Assembly (NCBI GenBank): GCA_963663315.1
Contig: OY760176.1
Location: forward strand, 806,001 to 870,000
DNA from: G963663315 sp963663315
Lineage (GTDB): Bacteria > Pseudomonadota > Gammaproteobacteria > Arenicellales > Poriferihabitantaceae
Reading direction: 5' to 3'
DNA length: 64,000 nucleotides
The translations under genes were made by a program, and so were the position numbers. Below, piece by piece: positions 26,440 through 34,909 of the stretch. The notes beneath the pieces are model-generated. The model worked only from the letters and a program-made list of their open reading frames with translations, was not told the origin of the DNA and made no database searches. Each line of letters begins with the position of its first letter. The stretch's first letter is position 1.

Positions 26440-27933
26440 ATGATGATCCGTGACGTACAGTTCGACATATCGAACAATACTGAGTTTGATGTCGCAATCA
26501 TTGGTGGCGGTATAAATGGCGCGTGTTTATACGACAGGCTTTGCAGGGAAGGATTCCAGGTGGCTTTGCTCGAAAAAAACGACTTCGCCTCCGGCACCAG
26601 CCAGGCATCCGGCATGATGATCTGGGGAGGACTCCTGTATCTGAAAAACTTTGACGTCAAGACGGTTCGCAATCTGTCTGTGTCCAGAGACTGGATTATG
26701 CAGAGTAAACGCGATTGGGTATCACCCAGGGAATACAATTTTTTTCCAGCCACGCGGGGACTGTTGAGCAGACTTCCTGCACTTGCCGGTTTATATTTTT
26801 ACTGGGCGCTCAGTTCCTTTACGCGCGCCAGACCACGGAGAACCCCCCTGGGCAACCTGTCCAGCTACGTCAACAATGCAAAGGAGGTTCTTTCTTTTGA
26901 GGAAGGTGAACTGCGTCCTTCTGACAGTCGCTTTGTATTGCATTGGCTCACTCAACATTGTAATACGAAATCAATTGCGTTAAACCATGCAGAACTCGTC
27001 TCAGGAGGTTTCGGGAAATCGGATGGACTGTGGAATCTGGATATAAAAGATACGCTACAGGATAAGGAGACTACTGTTCGGGCAAAATTGGTTGTTAACT
27101 GTGCTGGCGTGTGGACAGATGCCATCAACCAGACATTCGGAATAACTTCTCCGGTCAAACATATTTTCAGCAAGGGCGTATATCTCTTGTTCGATAAAAT
27201 GGAAGAACGTAATGATGGATTGATCTTTATGATGGACGGATATAATGATGTAATCACCAGCATTCCATGGGGGCCGGTTGAGATGTGGGGGCCAACAGAA
27301 GAATCAATAGCCGATGTCGAAAGTGGCTTTCGGGTTACCTCCGGGGACATATCATTTTTGTTGGCGCAAAGAGAAAAACATTTTGTCTCAAAACAGACGA
27401 AGACTGATATTGTCGGCTTGCGATGCGGAGTACGATCTTTGCCGGTTCCCGTTACACACAACGGCGAAATCTATCCGCTCAACTTATCCCGGTCGCTGCG
27501 AATAACCACCAGCAACGATGTCCCCTGGATAACCACTTATGGTGGAAAATTAACGGGTTGTATCGATGCTGCGAACAAAATTGCCAAAGTCATACGGGAC
27601 AGGTTATCTTTTGAACGTGGTCCCGGGCAGGCAACAGAACAAGTCCCAAAGGAACCGGACCGGGTGCAATTTCCTGGTCTCGCAGATCCGGTCCCTTCGG
27701 TTGGCTGGTGTCGTGACAACGAATATTGTTTTACCCTGGACAGTTACCTGCGAAGGCGAACCAATATTTCACAATGGATACCTCGATGCGGATTGGGCCG
27801 AAATGGAGAAAATACGGAAACGCTCCGACAAATCAGTCTCGAACTCTTTAACGGCGACGAGAAGAAAGCGTCTCATGAAGTGGAAGACTATCTGAGAAAA
27901 GTCAGCACACAATACGACGCCATCCTAAATTAG
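26440..27933 (+). CDS. FAD-dependent oxidoreductase, divergent GlpD/DAO family
   Basis: 497 residues. The N-terminal dinucleotide fold is clear (FDVAIIGGGINGACLYDRLC), followed by FASGTSQASGMMIWGGLLYL, which parallels the GlpD substrate-loop region. VVNCAGVWTDAINQ and TYGGKLTGCIDAANKIAK near the C-terminus are also GlpD-like. The GlpD block containing GTTDVEY is replaced here by MWGPTEESI, so glycerol-3-phosphate may not be the substrate. It starts one base after uvrB with no visible ribosome site, 25 bases before a DegT-family aminotransferase. The pair could oxidise an alcohol and aminate the resulting ketone. Annotation as glycerol-3-phosphate dehydrogenase is the default alternative. Confidence 0.75.
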   Translation: MMIRDVQFDISNNTEFDVAIIGGGINGACLYDRLCREGFQVALLEKNDFASGTSQASGMMIWGGLLYLKNFDVKTVRNLSVSRDWIMQSKRDWVSPREYNFFPATRGLLSRLPALAGLYFYWALSSFTRARPRRTPLGNLSSYVNNAKEVLSFEEGELRPSDSRFVLHWLTQHCNTKSIALNHAELVSGGFGKSDGLWNLDIKDTLQDKETTVRAKLVVNCAGVWTDAINQTFGITSPVKHIFSKGVYLLFDKMEERNDGLIFMMDGYNDVITSIPWGPVEMWGPTEESIADVESGFRVTSGDISFLLAQREKHFVSKQTKTDIVGLRCGVRSLPVPVTHNGEIYPLNLSRSLRITTSNDVPWITTYGGKLTGCIDAANKIAKVIRDRLSFERGPGQATEQVPKEPDRVQFPGLADPVPSVGWCRDNEYCFTLDSYLRRRTNISQWIPRCGLGRNGENTETLRQISLELFNGDEKKASHEVEDYLRKVSTQYDAILN

Positions 27934-27958
27934 AAGAACAGAGGTTTCTCCAATCGTT

Positions 27959-29284
27959 ATGAATAATAGTATTCCTGCAATTCTGGGTGGTTTACCAGCC
28001 GTAACAAGCAGTCATGACGAGGCGCTTCGCTGGCCGCAAATTGATGCCGGTGACGAGGCCGCAGTTCTTGAGATTCTTCGACACGGCAACATTTCCAGCC
28101 ATCCGATCATCAGGGAACTGGAAGACCGGTACGCAGAATTTACCGGTATGCCATTCGCATTGGCGCATGCGAATGGCACGTCAGCATTGCATGCCGCCTT
28201 TTTTGCGCTGGATTTGAAGCCCGGAGATGAGGTTCTCGTTCCATCTGCGACTTTTTGGGCATCAGTACTACCGATTGTCTGGGCAGGCGCTATTCCGGTT
28301 TTTTGTGAAAGTGAGCCGGACCGTTTAGGCATCGACCCTGTCGATATGGAGAAGAAAATAACAGCTCGAACCAGGGCAGTTGTTGTGGTTCATCTTTGGG
28401 GTCTTCCGGCGAAGATGACAGAGATTTATGCTGTAGCACAAAAGCATCGACTGAAAATTGTTGAAGACGCGGCCCATGCACATGGAGCAACCTGGCGTGG
28501 ACGATCCTGTGGCTCTCTCGGTGATATTTGTGTTTTCAGTTTGCAGGGCGACAAACTGGCGCCGGCCGGGGAAGGGGGTATTTTACTTTGTCGGGATGAA
28601 CAATATTTTGAGCGCGCTGTTATATTTGGCGACATAACACGTATCATCGAACTTGACTCTCCAGCCAAAAGATTTGCCGCGACAAGTTTTGGAGTAAAGA
28701 CTCGTATTGCCCCCATGTCTGCGGCGCTCGGTTGTTCTCAACTGGACAAACTGGAAGAACGAAACGCAAGAAGAAATAAAAATCTGAGCTATCTTTCGAT
28801 CAAGCTGGAGGCTCTGGGAATACATACATTTCTGGCTCCACCCCATATTGACCGGACCTGGTTTGAATTTATTATTCGGAATAATCCGACCGACACACGC
28901 TTGTCAACTTCATTACTGGTTGCGGCGTTGCAATGCGAAGGGTGCCAGGTAGCTGCGCCACGATACCCGCTGGTTCATCAGCAGCCCTTCTTTACCGAGC
29001 GGCACTTCCTGAAAATCGCAAGGCTTCCAGCGGATGTTCCGGTTCCCGTATACGACCCGGAGGATCTGCCTGTTACACAGGCAGGCAATACTGACCTTAT
29101 AAAGATGCCATCCTTTCCACAGGCCGGCAGACAGTTGCTGGATGAATATGTGGTTGCGTTTGACAAGGTAATCTCCAGTGCGGGGCAGATTGCAGCCAGC
29201 GACAGGGCTTACCGGACTGCCCGCGATTCAGAAGAAAAAACGCAACTGGCAATGGCGTCCGGCCAGGGTATGCATGGCGTCTGA
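27959..29284 (+). CDS. DegT/DnrJ/EryC1/StrS-family PLP aminotransferase
   Basis: 441 residues. AHANGTSALHAAFFAL is the cofactor-phosphate loop, VVVVHLWGLPAKM and VEDAAHAHGATWRG contain the PLP-ring aspartate, and FSLQGDKLAPAGEGG carries the Schiff-base lysine. The motif set resembles glutamine:scyllo-inosose-type aminotransferases more than nucleotide-sugar ones. It transfers an amino group to a keto-sugar or keto-cyclitol. It is sandwiched between a GlpD-like oxidoreductase and a small membrane protein whose ATG overlaps its stop. No nucleotide-sugar genes are near. The substrate is unknown. Confidence 0.85.
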   Translation: MNNSIPAILGGLPAVTSSHDEALRWPQIDAGDEAAVLEILRHGNISSHPIIRELEDRYAEFTGMPFALAHANGTSALHAAFFALDLKPGDEVLVPSATFWASVLPIVWAGAIPVFCESEPDRLGIDPVDMEKKITARTRAVVVVHLWGLPAKMTEIYAVAQKHRLKIVEDAAHAHGATWRGRSCGSLGDICVFSLQGDKLAPAGEGGILLCRDEQYFERAVIFGDITRIIELDSPAKRFAATSFGVKTRIAPMSAALGCSQLDKLEERNARRNKNLSYLSIKLEALGIHTFLAPPHIDRTWFEFIIRNNPTDTRLSTSLLVAALQCEGCQVAAPRYPLVHQQPFFTERHFLKIARLPADVPVPVYDPEDLPVTQAGNTDLIKMPSFPQAGRQLLDEYVVAFDKVISSAGQIAASDRAYRTARDSEEKTQLAMASGQGMHGV

Positions 29285-29681
29285 TACAGTTACGGGTTTC
29301 CTGTTCGTTGCCAACGCTATCCTGCATGTCGCGCACATTGGTTTGATCGTAATAGTCGTTGCCGGGTGGTGGTTTTGTGAGACAAGATTACTCAGTGACC
29401 TGGTCATCGCCGGGACATTGTTCTCATGGTACGGATTGAAGCGGATTTTTGCCAGAGACAGTGAGTATGGTTATTGTGTTATTACCGACCTCCAGTGGAG
29501 AGTACGCAAAAAGATCGGCCTTGCTACCCCGCAGAATGGATATATGAAATATCTGTCAGATAAACTGCCAGGCGCCGACATCTCAAACGATACAATTGAA
29601 AAAATAACGAAGTATTTGTTTTTTATCAGTATTTTTGGCGCCGCCATCACATCCGCAACATTCGGGTTGTGCCTGCAGTAG
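29274..29681 (+). CDS. Small membrane protein, possibly DUF2784-related
   Basis: 135 residues from an ATG that overlaps the aminotransferase stop by 11 bases, with AGGG upstream. Two hydrophobic segments lie in the first 55 residues (NAILHVAHIGLIVIVVAGWW, then LVIAGTLFSWYGLKRIF) and one at the C-terminus (YLFFISIFGAAITSATFGL). A cysteine-bearing middle (YGYCVITDLQWRVRKKIGL) weakly recalls DUF2784 proteins. I do not recognise it with confidence. Translational coupling suggests it works with the aminotransferase and oxidoreductase, perhaps at the membrane. An open frame extends back to 29178 but runs inside the aminotransferase gene. Confidence 0.65.
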   Translation: MASDTVTGFLFVANAILHVAHIGLIVIVVAGWWFCETRLLSDLVIAGTLFSWYGLKRIFARDSEYGYCVITDLQWRVRKKIGLATPQNGYMKYLSDKLPGADISNDTIEKITKYLFFISIFGAAITSATFGLCLQ

Positions 29682-29723
29682 GGAGAGGTCTCTGTACCTG
29701 TCCAGATTTGGGGCGGCACTCGC

Positions 29724-29777
29724 ATTTCGGACAACCACAGGGAGTTGTCCCTACGCCTGATCCGCTTTGTTGATACA
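29724..29777 (+). repeat. REP-like dispersed repeat, copy 1
   Basis: A 54-bp unit that matches 31347-31400 with three mismatches (all C to T in copy 2). It contains an inverted repeat GGACAAC...GTTGTCC (29729-29750 region), able to form a hairpin. It lies in the 145-base gap between the small membrane protein gene and maf, close to another short GAGA/TCTC dyad at about 29681-29696. Confidence 0.85.
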
Positions 29778-29826
29778 GTATTGACAAAATTCAGGAAATG
29801 GTAGCACGGTTAAATCCGACAGGCTT

Positions 29827-30408
29827 CTAGAACAGCGTGATACCCTCGTTTTCAAGCTGACCGATCAGTTTGATGATCGGAAGTCCGATAAGCGTATTGG
29901 GGTCATCTCCGCTCAATCTTTTCAGCAGGGCAATACCGGGGCCTTCCGCTTTCAGGCTGCCGCAGCAGTTATAAGGTTTTTCCAACTCCAGATAACGCTC
30001 AATCCGGGAATGGGATAATGTTCTGAATTCAACCTCGAAAGTATCGACATCGTACTGAAGGTTTTTTGAATCCGTGTTAAACAGCGCCACGCCTGCATAC
30101 AATTGTACGATTCGACCCGAAGCCTCCCTGAGTTGAGATACCGCATTATCATGATTTCCGGGTTTTCCAACCAATTTCCCATTGAGTACCGCAACCTGAT
30201 CAGAGCCAATGATCACGGAGCCGGGGTGCGCGTGTCGTAATACTCTGGATTTTTGGACAGACAGCCGATGAACCAGATCAAGGGGGGATTCGTCCGGCTC
30301 AGGCGTCTCGTCGATATTCGGTGACGCAGTTCTGAAGGGCAGTCCAATACGTTCAAGCAACTCCTTGCGGAAAGGAGAAGTGGAAGCAAGGATGATTTTG
30401 GGCTTCAT
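29827..30408 (-). CDS. Maf-family nucleotide pyrophosphatase (YceF type)
   Basis: 193 residues from the ATG at 30408, seven bases after the EamA stop. The upstream part of the open frame lies inside the EamA gene and is not used. LASTSPFRKELLERIG at the start and GSDQVAVLNGKLVGKPG are Maf signatures, and SGDDPNTLIGLPI is at the C-terminus. YceF-type Maf proteins hydrolyse modified nucleotides such as 7-methyl-GTP, keeping them out of nucleic acids. Assignment to the YceF rather than the YhdE subgroup rests on motif impression. In pseudomonads a maf gene also lies near mreBCD. Confidence 0.88.
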   Translation of the reverse strand: MKPKIILASTSPFRKELLERIGLPFRTASPNIDETPEPDESPLDLVHRLSVQKSRVLRHAHPGSVIIGSDQVAVLNGKLVGKPGNHDNAVSQLREASGRIVQLYAGVALFNTDSKNLQYDVDTFEVEFRTLSHSRIERYLELEKPYNCCGSLKAEGPGIALLKRLSGDDPNTLIGLPIIKLIGQLENEGITLF

Positions 30409-30415
30409 GGACCGT

Positions 30416-31342
30416 CTACTGTCGGATGGCTTTTCGTGTACGTAACGTAATTGCGATTCCGGCTGCGATAATGACTGAGATGCCGAATATGCTAATTGTA
30501 TCAGGCACTTCATTCCACAGCATCCATGCCCAAAAGCCGGCAAAAAACACGAAAGTGAATTCGAAAACTGTAATGAAAGTAGGTTCAGCCATCTGATAGC
30601 CTCGAATCAGTCCTCTGGCAGCAATGAGCGAACCACAACACTGGACCGCTGTCCAGAACAGAAACCTGCCTGTCGGTTCTACCCATCCGGTGGTCAGGAA
30701 AGGTGCGGCAAGTATCCAGCCATCGGGCACGCTAAAGACATTGAACACAGCGGTACCAACGAGGCCGAACAGGCTTGTCGCGATAAAGAACCCCAGCAGG
30801 ACGACAACCGTATCCTCATCAGCGCAGAGGTGGCGAGTTGTCAGTTGTCCGAGCGCATACAAAATTCCAGCCAACAAGGGTAAAAGTGTGAAAAAGCTCA
30901 AATTCGCCGGATCAGGCTTAAGAACCAGAATCATTCCAGCAAACCCTGCTGTCACCGCTGCGACCCGCCAAGGACCCACTTTGGTGCGAAATAACAGCAC
31001 CGAAAATACCAGCAGGAATATGGGTGAACTGAATAGTGTCGCTCCCGCCTCCGCGATTGGCATCACCGAGAGGGAACAGAAGTAAATCAAAATGGCCCCG
31101 GACACGAGGACAGATCGAAGCGCAACCGCCCAAACTCGTTTCGGTAGCAGCTTCTTTCTCATGCACAAACAGTAACAGGCAATAACCATGCAAGCCATTA
31201 ATGCGCGGATCAGGTAAAACTGCCACAAGCCACCTTCTTCGGCGATTATGCGAATAAAATTATCGACCAGACCAAAGACTGCCATTGATCCGACAATCAT
31301 AAGGCTGCCATACAAGGTATGCGATGGTCTCTCCGTGGCCAT
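30416..31342 (-). CDS. EamA/DMT-family membrane transporter
   Basis: 308 residues from the ATG at 31342. Ten hydrophobic helices fall in two EamA repeats: the first starts SLMIVGSMAVFGLVDNFIR and the second near LPLLAGILYALGQLTTRH. RTKVGPWRVAAVTAGFAGMI and PTFITVFEFTFVFFAGFW are typical helix-loop blocks. Such proteins export small metabolites or amino acids. The substrate is unknown. The 54-bp repeat ends five bases upstream of the ATG, so the gene has no visible ribosome site and its 5' untranslated region is repeat sequence. It probably shares a transcript with maf. Confidence 0.87.
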   Translation of the reverse strand: MATERPSHTLYGSLMIVGSMAVFGLVDNFIRIIAEEGGLWQFYLIRALMACMVIACYCLCMRKKLLPKRVWAVALRSVLVSGAILIYFCSLSVMPIAEAGATLFSSPIFLLVFSVLLFRTKVGPWRVAAVTAGFAGMILVLKPDPANLSFFTLLPLLAGILYALGQLTTRHLCADEDTVVVLLGFFIATSLFGLVGTAVFNVFSVPDGWILAAPFLTTGWVEPTGRFLFWTAVQCCGSLIAARGLIRGYQMAEPTFITVFEFTFVFFAGFWAWMLWNEVPDTISIFGISVIIAAGIAITLRTRKAIRQ

Positions 31343-31346
31343 CAGT

Positions 31347-31400
31347 ATTTCGGACAACCACAGGGAGTTGTCTCTACGCCTGATTCGTTTTGTTGATACA
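31347..31400 (+). repeat. REP-like dispersed repeat, copy 2
   Basis: Matches copy 1 (29724-29777) at 51 of 54 positions and in the same orientation. The GGACAAC...GTTGTC inverted repeat is retained except for one base. It sits between the EamA start and tRNA-Arg, so the two copies bracket the maf-EamA pair. Confidence 0.85.
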
Positions 31401-31411
31401 CATTGATTACA

Positions 31412-31488
31412 TGGCGGGCCCGGAGGGACTCGAACCCCCGACCACCTGGTTCGAAGCCAGGTACTCTATCCAGCTGAGCTACGGGCCC
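31412..31488 (-). tRNA. tRNA-Arg (anticodon TCG)
   Basis: 77 nt on the minus strand. The acceptor GGGCCCG pairs with CGGGCCC, followed by discriminator G and an encoded CCA (31412-31414). The D arm is TAGCTCAGCTGGATAGAGTA. The anticodon stem CCTGG/CCAGG frames the loop CTTCGAA with TCG at 31454-31452, and the T arm contains GGTTCGAGTCC. It lies 44 bases after gatB on the same strand and may be co-transcribed. No separate promoter is evident. Confidence 0.96.
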
Positions 31489-31532
31489 ATATCGAATTTT
31501 GATGAGGCGGTGTTTTACCTTACTTTACAGGA

Positions 31533-32966
31533 TTAGTCGAGTTTCTTTTTCAACAACTCATTGACCTGTTTCGGATTTGCCTTTCCCCGGGTTTCTTTCA
31601 TCACCTGCCCGACAAAAAATCCAAAAACCTTCTGGTTCCCATCCTGATATTGTTTAACCTGTTGTGCGTTTTTCTCAACGATCAAATCAACGATCGCTTC
31701 TATCTCGGCTGTATCCGTAATTTGTTTCAGGCCTTTCTGTTCTATGATTTCATCAACCGATTGATGACTGTCCCACATCAGTGCGAATACTTCCTTGGCG
31801 ATTTTCCCTGAAATCGTATTGTCTGCAATCCGGTTCAGGAGGGAGGCAAAGCGGTCGCTGTCCAGTGGGCAATGTCTGATGTCCAGACTGGATTTGTTGA
31901 GTGCCGCACTGAAATCCCCAAGCATCCAGTTGGCGATCATTTTAGGTTCGGTGTTGCTTTTTCCGCAGACTGTTTCGAAATAATCAGCCATGTTCCTGTC
32001 TGCTGTTATTTGACCGGCATCGTTGCCTGACAACAGAAAATCAGTTTCAAACCGTACTTTTCTGACGTCGGGCAATTCCGGCAGTTCCTGTCGAACGGCT
32101 TCTATGAAGCTGTCTTCAAGGATCATCCCGGGTAGATCAGGATCAGGGAAGTAGCGATAGTCATGGGCATCTTCCTTGGATCGCATTGATCGGGTTTCAT
32201 TTTTGTCAGAATCGTACAGACGGGTTTCCTGCAGGATTTCGCCCCCTTCTTCAAGGATATCTGTCTGTCGTTCAATTTCATATTCGATGGCCTTCTCTAC
32301 AAATCGAAATGAATTGATATTTTTCAATTCGGCGCGAGTGCCCAATTCGACCTGTCCTTTGGGTCGGATTGATACATTGGCATCGCAGCGAAACGAACCT
32401 TCCTGCATATTTCCGTCCGAGATTTCGAGATATCTGACCAGGGTATGCAGCTTTTTAAGGTATGCGACGGCTTCCTGTGCGGAGCGCATGTCCGGTTCGG
32501 AAACGATTTCCAGAAGGGGGATGCCGGCCCGGTTCAGGTCGATCCCAGTCATGCCGTGAAAACTTTCGTGCAATGACTTGCCTGCATCCTCTTCAAGGTG
32601 AGCGCGGGTAATCCCTATGGTTTTGACACGATTGCCGGTTTCTATTTCAATCTCGCCCTTGCCGACGATAGGCAACTCGAACTGACTGATCTGATAACCC
32701 TTGGGCAGGTCCGGGTAGAAGTAGTTTTTACGGGCAAAAATTGACCTTTGATTGATCTTGGCATTGATCCCCAGCCCGAACTTTACAGCCAGTCTGGCCG
32801 CTTCCCTGTTCATTACCGGCAGGACACCAGGTAGTGCGATACTGACATCACAAGCCTGGGTATTGGGCTCGGCTCCATAAGCAGTGGATGCCCCGCTGAA
32901 AATCTTGCTGCGGGTCAAAAGCTGGACATGCACTTCCAGGCCGATTACCGCTTCCCATTCCATCAT
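31533..32966 (-). CDS. gatB: Asp/Glu-tRNA amidotransferase subunit B
   Basis: 477 residues. The kinase-like core opens with WEAVIGLEVHVQLLTRSKIF and contains LPKGYQISQFELPI, HLEEDAGKSLHE and RCDANVSIRPKG. The C-terminal GatB/YqeY helical domain (about 330-477) ends with VMKETRGKANPKQVNELL. It phosphorylates mischarged Glu-tRNA(Gln) or Asp-tRNA(Asn) and delivers ammonia to the acyl group. It follows gatA after 16 bases in the order gatC-gatA-gatB. Either of two adjacent ATG codons may start translation. Confidence 0.97.
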   Translation of the reverse strand: MMEWEAVIGLEVHVQLLTRSKIFSGASTAYGAEPNTQACDVSIALPGVLPVMNREAARLAVKFGLGINAKINQRSIFARKNYFYPDLPKGYQISQFELPIVGKGEIEIETGNRVKTIGITRAHLEEDAGKSLHESFHGMTGIDLNRAGIPLLEIVSEPDMRSAQEAVAYLKKLHTLVRYLEISDGNMQEGSFRCDANVSIRPKGQVELGTRAELKNINSFRFVEKAIEYEIERQTDILEEGGEILQETRLYDSDKNETRSMRSKEDAHDYRYFPDPDLPGMILEDSFIEAVRQELPELPDVRKVRFETDFLLSGNDAGQITADRNMADYFETVCGKSNTEPKMIANWMLGDFSAALNKSSLDIRHCPLDSDRFASLLNRIADNTISGKIAKEVFALMWDSHQSVDEIIEQKGLKQITDTAEIEAIVDLIVEKNAQQVKQYQDGNQKVFGFFVGQVMKETRGKANPKQVNELLKKKLD

Positions 32967-32982
32967 GAAATCTCCTTGCCCG

Positions 32983-34437
32983 TCATCGATATTCTGCCGG
33001 AATCCGCCGATGCCAGTCTGTTTGTTGCTGGAACTGATGAGCGACGTTCAACAAGGTGGATTCATCCAGATATCTGCCAATCAGATGAAGTCCCACGGGT
33101 AATCCCAAGCTGTCAAAGCCTGCCGGAAGGGACATCGCCGGCAAACCGGCCAGATTGGCAGAGTTGGTGAAAATATCGTTCAGATACATTGCCACCGGAT
33201 CATCAGTTTTCTCACCCAGAACGAATGCGGTAGCTGGTGTCGTTGGTCCAAGGATAAAATCACATTTCTCAAATGCACGGCTGAAGTCGTCTGCAATCAT
33301 CCGTCTCAGCTTTTGCGCCTTGATATAGTAGGCATCGTAATATCCGGAAGACAATACATAGGCGCCTATCATGATCCGGCGTTTTACTTCATCACCGAAA
33401 CCTTCTGCCCTGGTCTTTTCATACATGTCGACGAGATCGTCATATTGTTCAGTACGGTAACCATACCGCACCCCGTCAAAACGTGACAGATTGGACGATG
33501 CTTCAGCAGGCGCCAGAACGTAATAACAGGGGATGCCTGCCTTGCTGTTTGGCAATTCGACTTCGATGGTTTTTGCGCCCATGGATTCGAGCTGTCTGAT
33601 GCTCTGCTGAATAATCGCAGCGACTTCACAATCTACTCCATCATCAAAAAACTCCCTGGGTAATCCAATGGTTTTGCCCGCGATCGAAAGATCCAGAATC
33701 CTGCAATAATCCGGCGCCTCCAGTTGCAGTGATGTCGAATCGCGTGTATCAAATCCGGACATGGCCTGTAGTACCATGGCTGCATCCTCTGCACTGGTTG
33801 CCAGAACCCCACCCTGGTCCAGGGATGACGCGAATGCAATCATTCCGTACCTCGACACTCTTCCATAACTCGGCTTGATTCCAGTCAGTCCGCAGAACGC
33901 AGCCGGTTGGCGAATTGACCCTCCGGTATCGGTAGCTGATGCAACCGGCACAAGACGCGCCGCAACGGCCGACGCGGACCCCCCGGAACTGCCGCCCGGG
34001 ACACGTGTCTTGTCCCATGGATTTGCCACCGCACCGAAATAGCTGGTTTCACAGGAAGAGCCCATCGCAAATTCATCCATGTTGGTTTTGCCCAGTGTGA
34101 CCATGCCCTGACAATTGAGCTTGTCCACCACGGTCGCGTCATACGGTGATTTGAAGTTGTGCAGTATTTTCGACCCACAGGTGGTCAATACTCCCTGCGT
34201 GCAAAACAGGTCTTTATGGGCGATTGGTATGCCGGTCAACAGCGCGGCCCCACCCGATGACAATATCTGATCCGAATTACGGGCTTGCCTGAGTGCAATT
34301 TCATCGGTGATCGTGATAAATGCGTTCAGGTCACCTGCATTGTGAATGCGGTCGAGAAAGTGTTGAGTCAATTCGACGCTGGAATATTCTTTTTTGCGCA
34401 GGGACTCGCCATGTTCCCTCAGTGTCCTGGTATGCAT
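32983..34437 (-). CDS. gatA: Asp/Glu-tRNA amidotransferase subunit A
   Basis: 484 residues. The amidase-signature triad is visible: the lysine in PIAHKDLFCTQ, the cis-serine in DTGGSIRQPAAF and the nucleophile serine region in VPGGSSGGSASAVAARL. It releases ammonia from glutamine for GatB. The end of the protein, LIGRYLDESTLLNVAHQFQ, matches GatA. It sits 14 bases after gatC. Other amidases share the signature, but placement between gatC and gatB settles the assignment. Confidence 0.97.
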   Translation of the reverse strand: MHTRTLREHGESLRKKEYSSVELTQHFLDRIHNAGDLNAFITITDEIALRQARNSDQILSSGGAALLTGIPIAHKDLFCTQGVLTTCGSKILHNFKSPYDATVVDKLNCQGMVTLGKTNMDEFAMGSSCETSYFGAVANPWDKTRVPGGSSGGSASAVAARLVPVASATDTGGSIRQPAAFCGLTGIKPSYGRVSRYGMIAFASSLDQGGVLATSAEDAAMVLQAMSGFDTRDSTSLQLEAPDYCRILDLSIAGKTIGLPREFFDDGVDCEVAAIIQQSIRQLESMGAKTIEVELPNSKAGIPCYYVLAPAEASSNLSRFDGVRYGYRTEQYDDLVDMYEKTRAEGFGDEVKRRIMIGAYVLSSGYYDAYYIKAQKLRRMIADDFSRAFEKCDFILGPTTPATAFVLGEKTDDPVAMYLNDIFTNSANLAGLPAMSLPAGFDSLGLPVGLHLIGRYLDESTLLNVAHQFQQQTDWHRRIPAEYR

Positions 34438-34451
34438 AGCGTTAAAACTGT

Positions 34452-34739
34452 TTATTCGATGACTCTCGGAACGAGATATAGTCCGTTTTCTGTAGCGGGT
34501 GCAATATTTTGATAAGCAGCTCTGTGACTGACAGAAGTGACCGTGTCTTCCCTCAATCTCAGTGCAGTATCCTGAGGGTGGGACATGGGTTCAATATCGC
34601 TGGTATCGATCCGGTTCATTTGTTCAATCAGTTCGAGAATACGGGAAAGCTGTGCCGCAGACGATTGTGCCTGACGGTCGTCTATCCTGAGTCTTGCAAG
34701 TTTTGCAATATGACTGATTTCAGAGGGAGTTAAAGACAT
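34452..34739 (-). CDS. gatC: Asp/Glu-tRNA amidotransferase subunit C
   Basis: 95 residues, the usual GatC length. It opens SLTPSEISHIAKLARLRIDD and contains the proline-rich wrap region DTSDIEPMSHPQDT and a C-terminal NGLYLVPRVIE. GatC stabilises the GatA-GatB complex. It is the first gene of gatCAB, diverging from mreB across 170 bases. A GGGAGG-like purine run is visible at 34753-34758 on the plus strand but does not serve this gene. Confidence 0.95.
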   Translation of the reverse strand: MSLTPSEISHIAKLARLRIDDRQAQSSAAQLSRILELIEQMNRIDTSDIEPMSHPQDTALRLREDTVTSVSHRAAYQNIAPATENGLYLVPRVIE

Positions 34740-34802
34740 GATGATTTGATTCGGGAGGCAATTACCATCATAAGCACATCAACTTACCACAACATTCTGT
34801 GG

Positions 34803-34831
34803 TTGAATAGTATGGCCTGGATTGGTAAGCT
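34803..34831 (+). promoter_or_regulatory. Candidate promoter for mreB
   Basis: A TTGAAT -35 (34803-34808) is followed after 17 bp by TAAGCT (34826-34831), 79 bases before the mreB ATG. A short inverted repeat, ACCACA...TGTGGT (about 34785-34803), lies just upstream and could be a binding site. The -10 is weak, so this is tentative. Confidence 0.4.
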
Positions 34832-34909
34832 ATGCACAAATTATTTGTGGTACGGTTACCTCTATTTCCACTTTCTCACTTCACTTTCTTATATGGAATT
34901 TCCAATACA

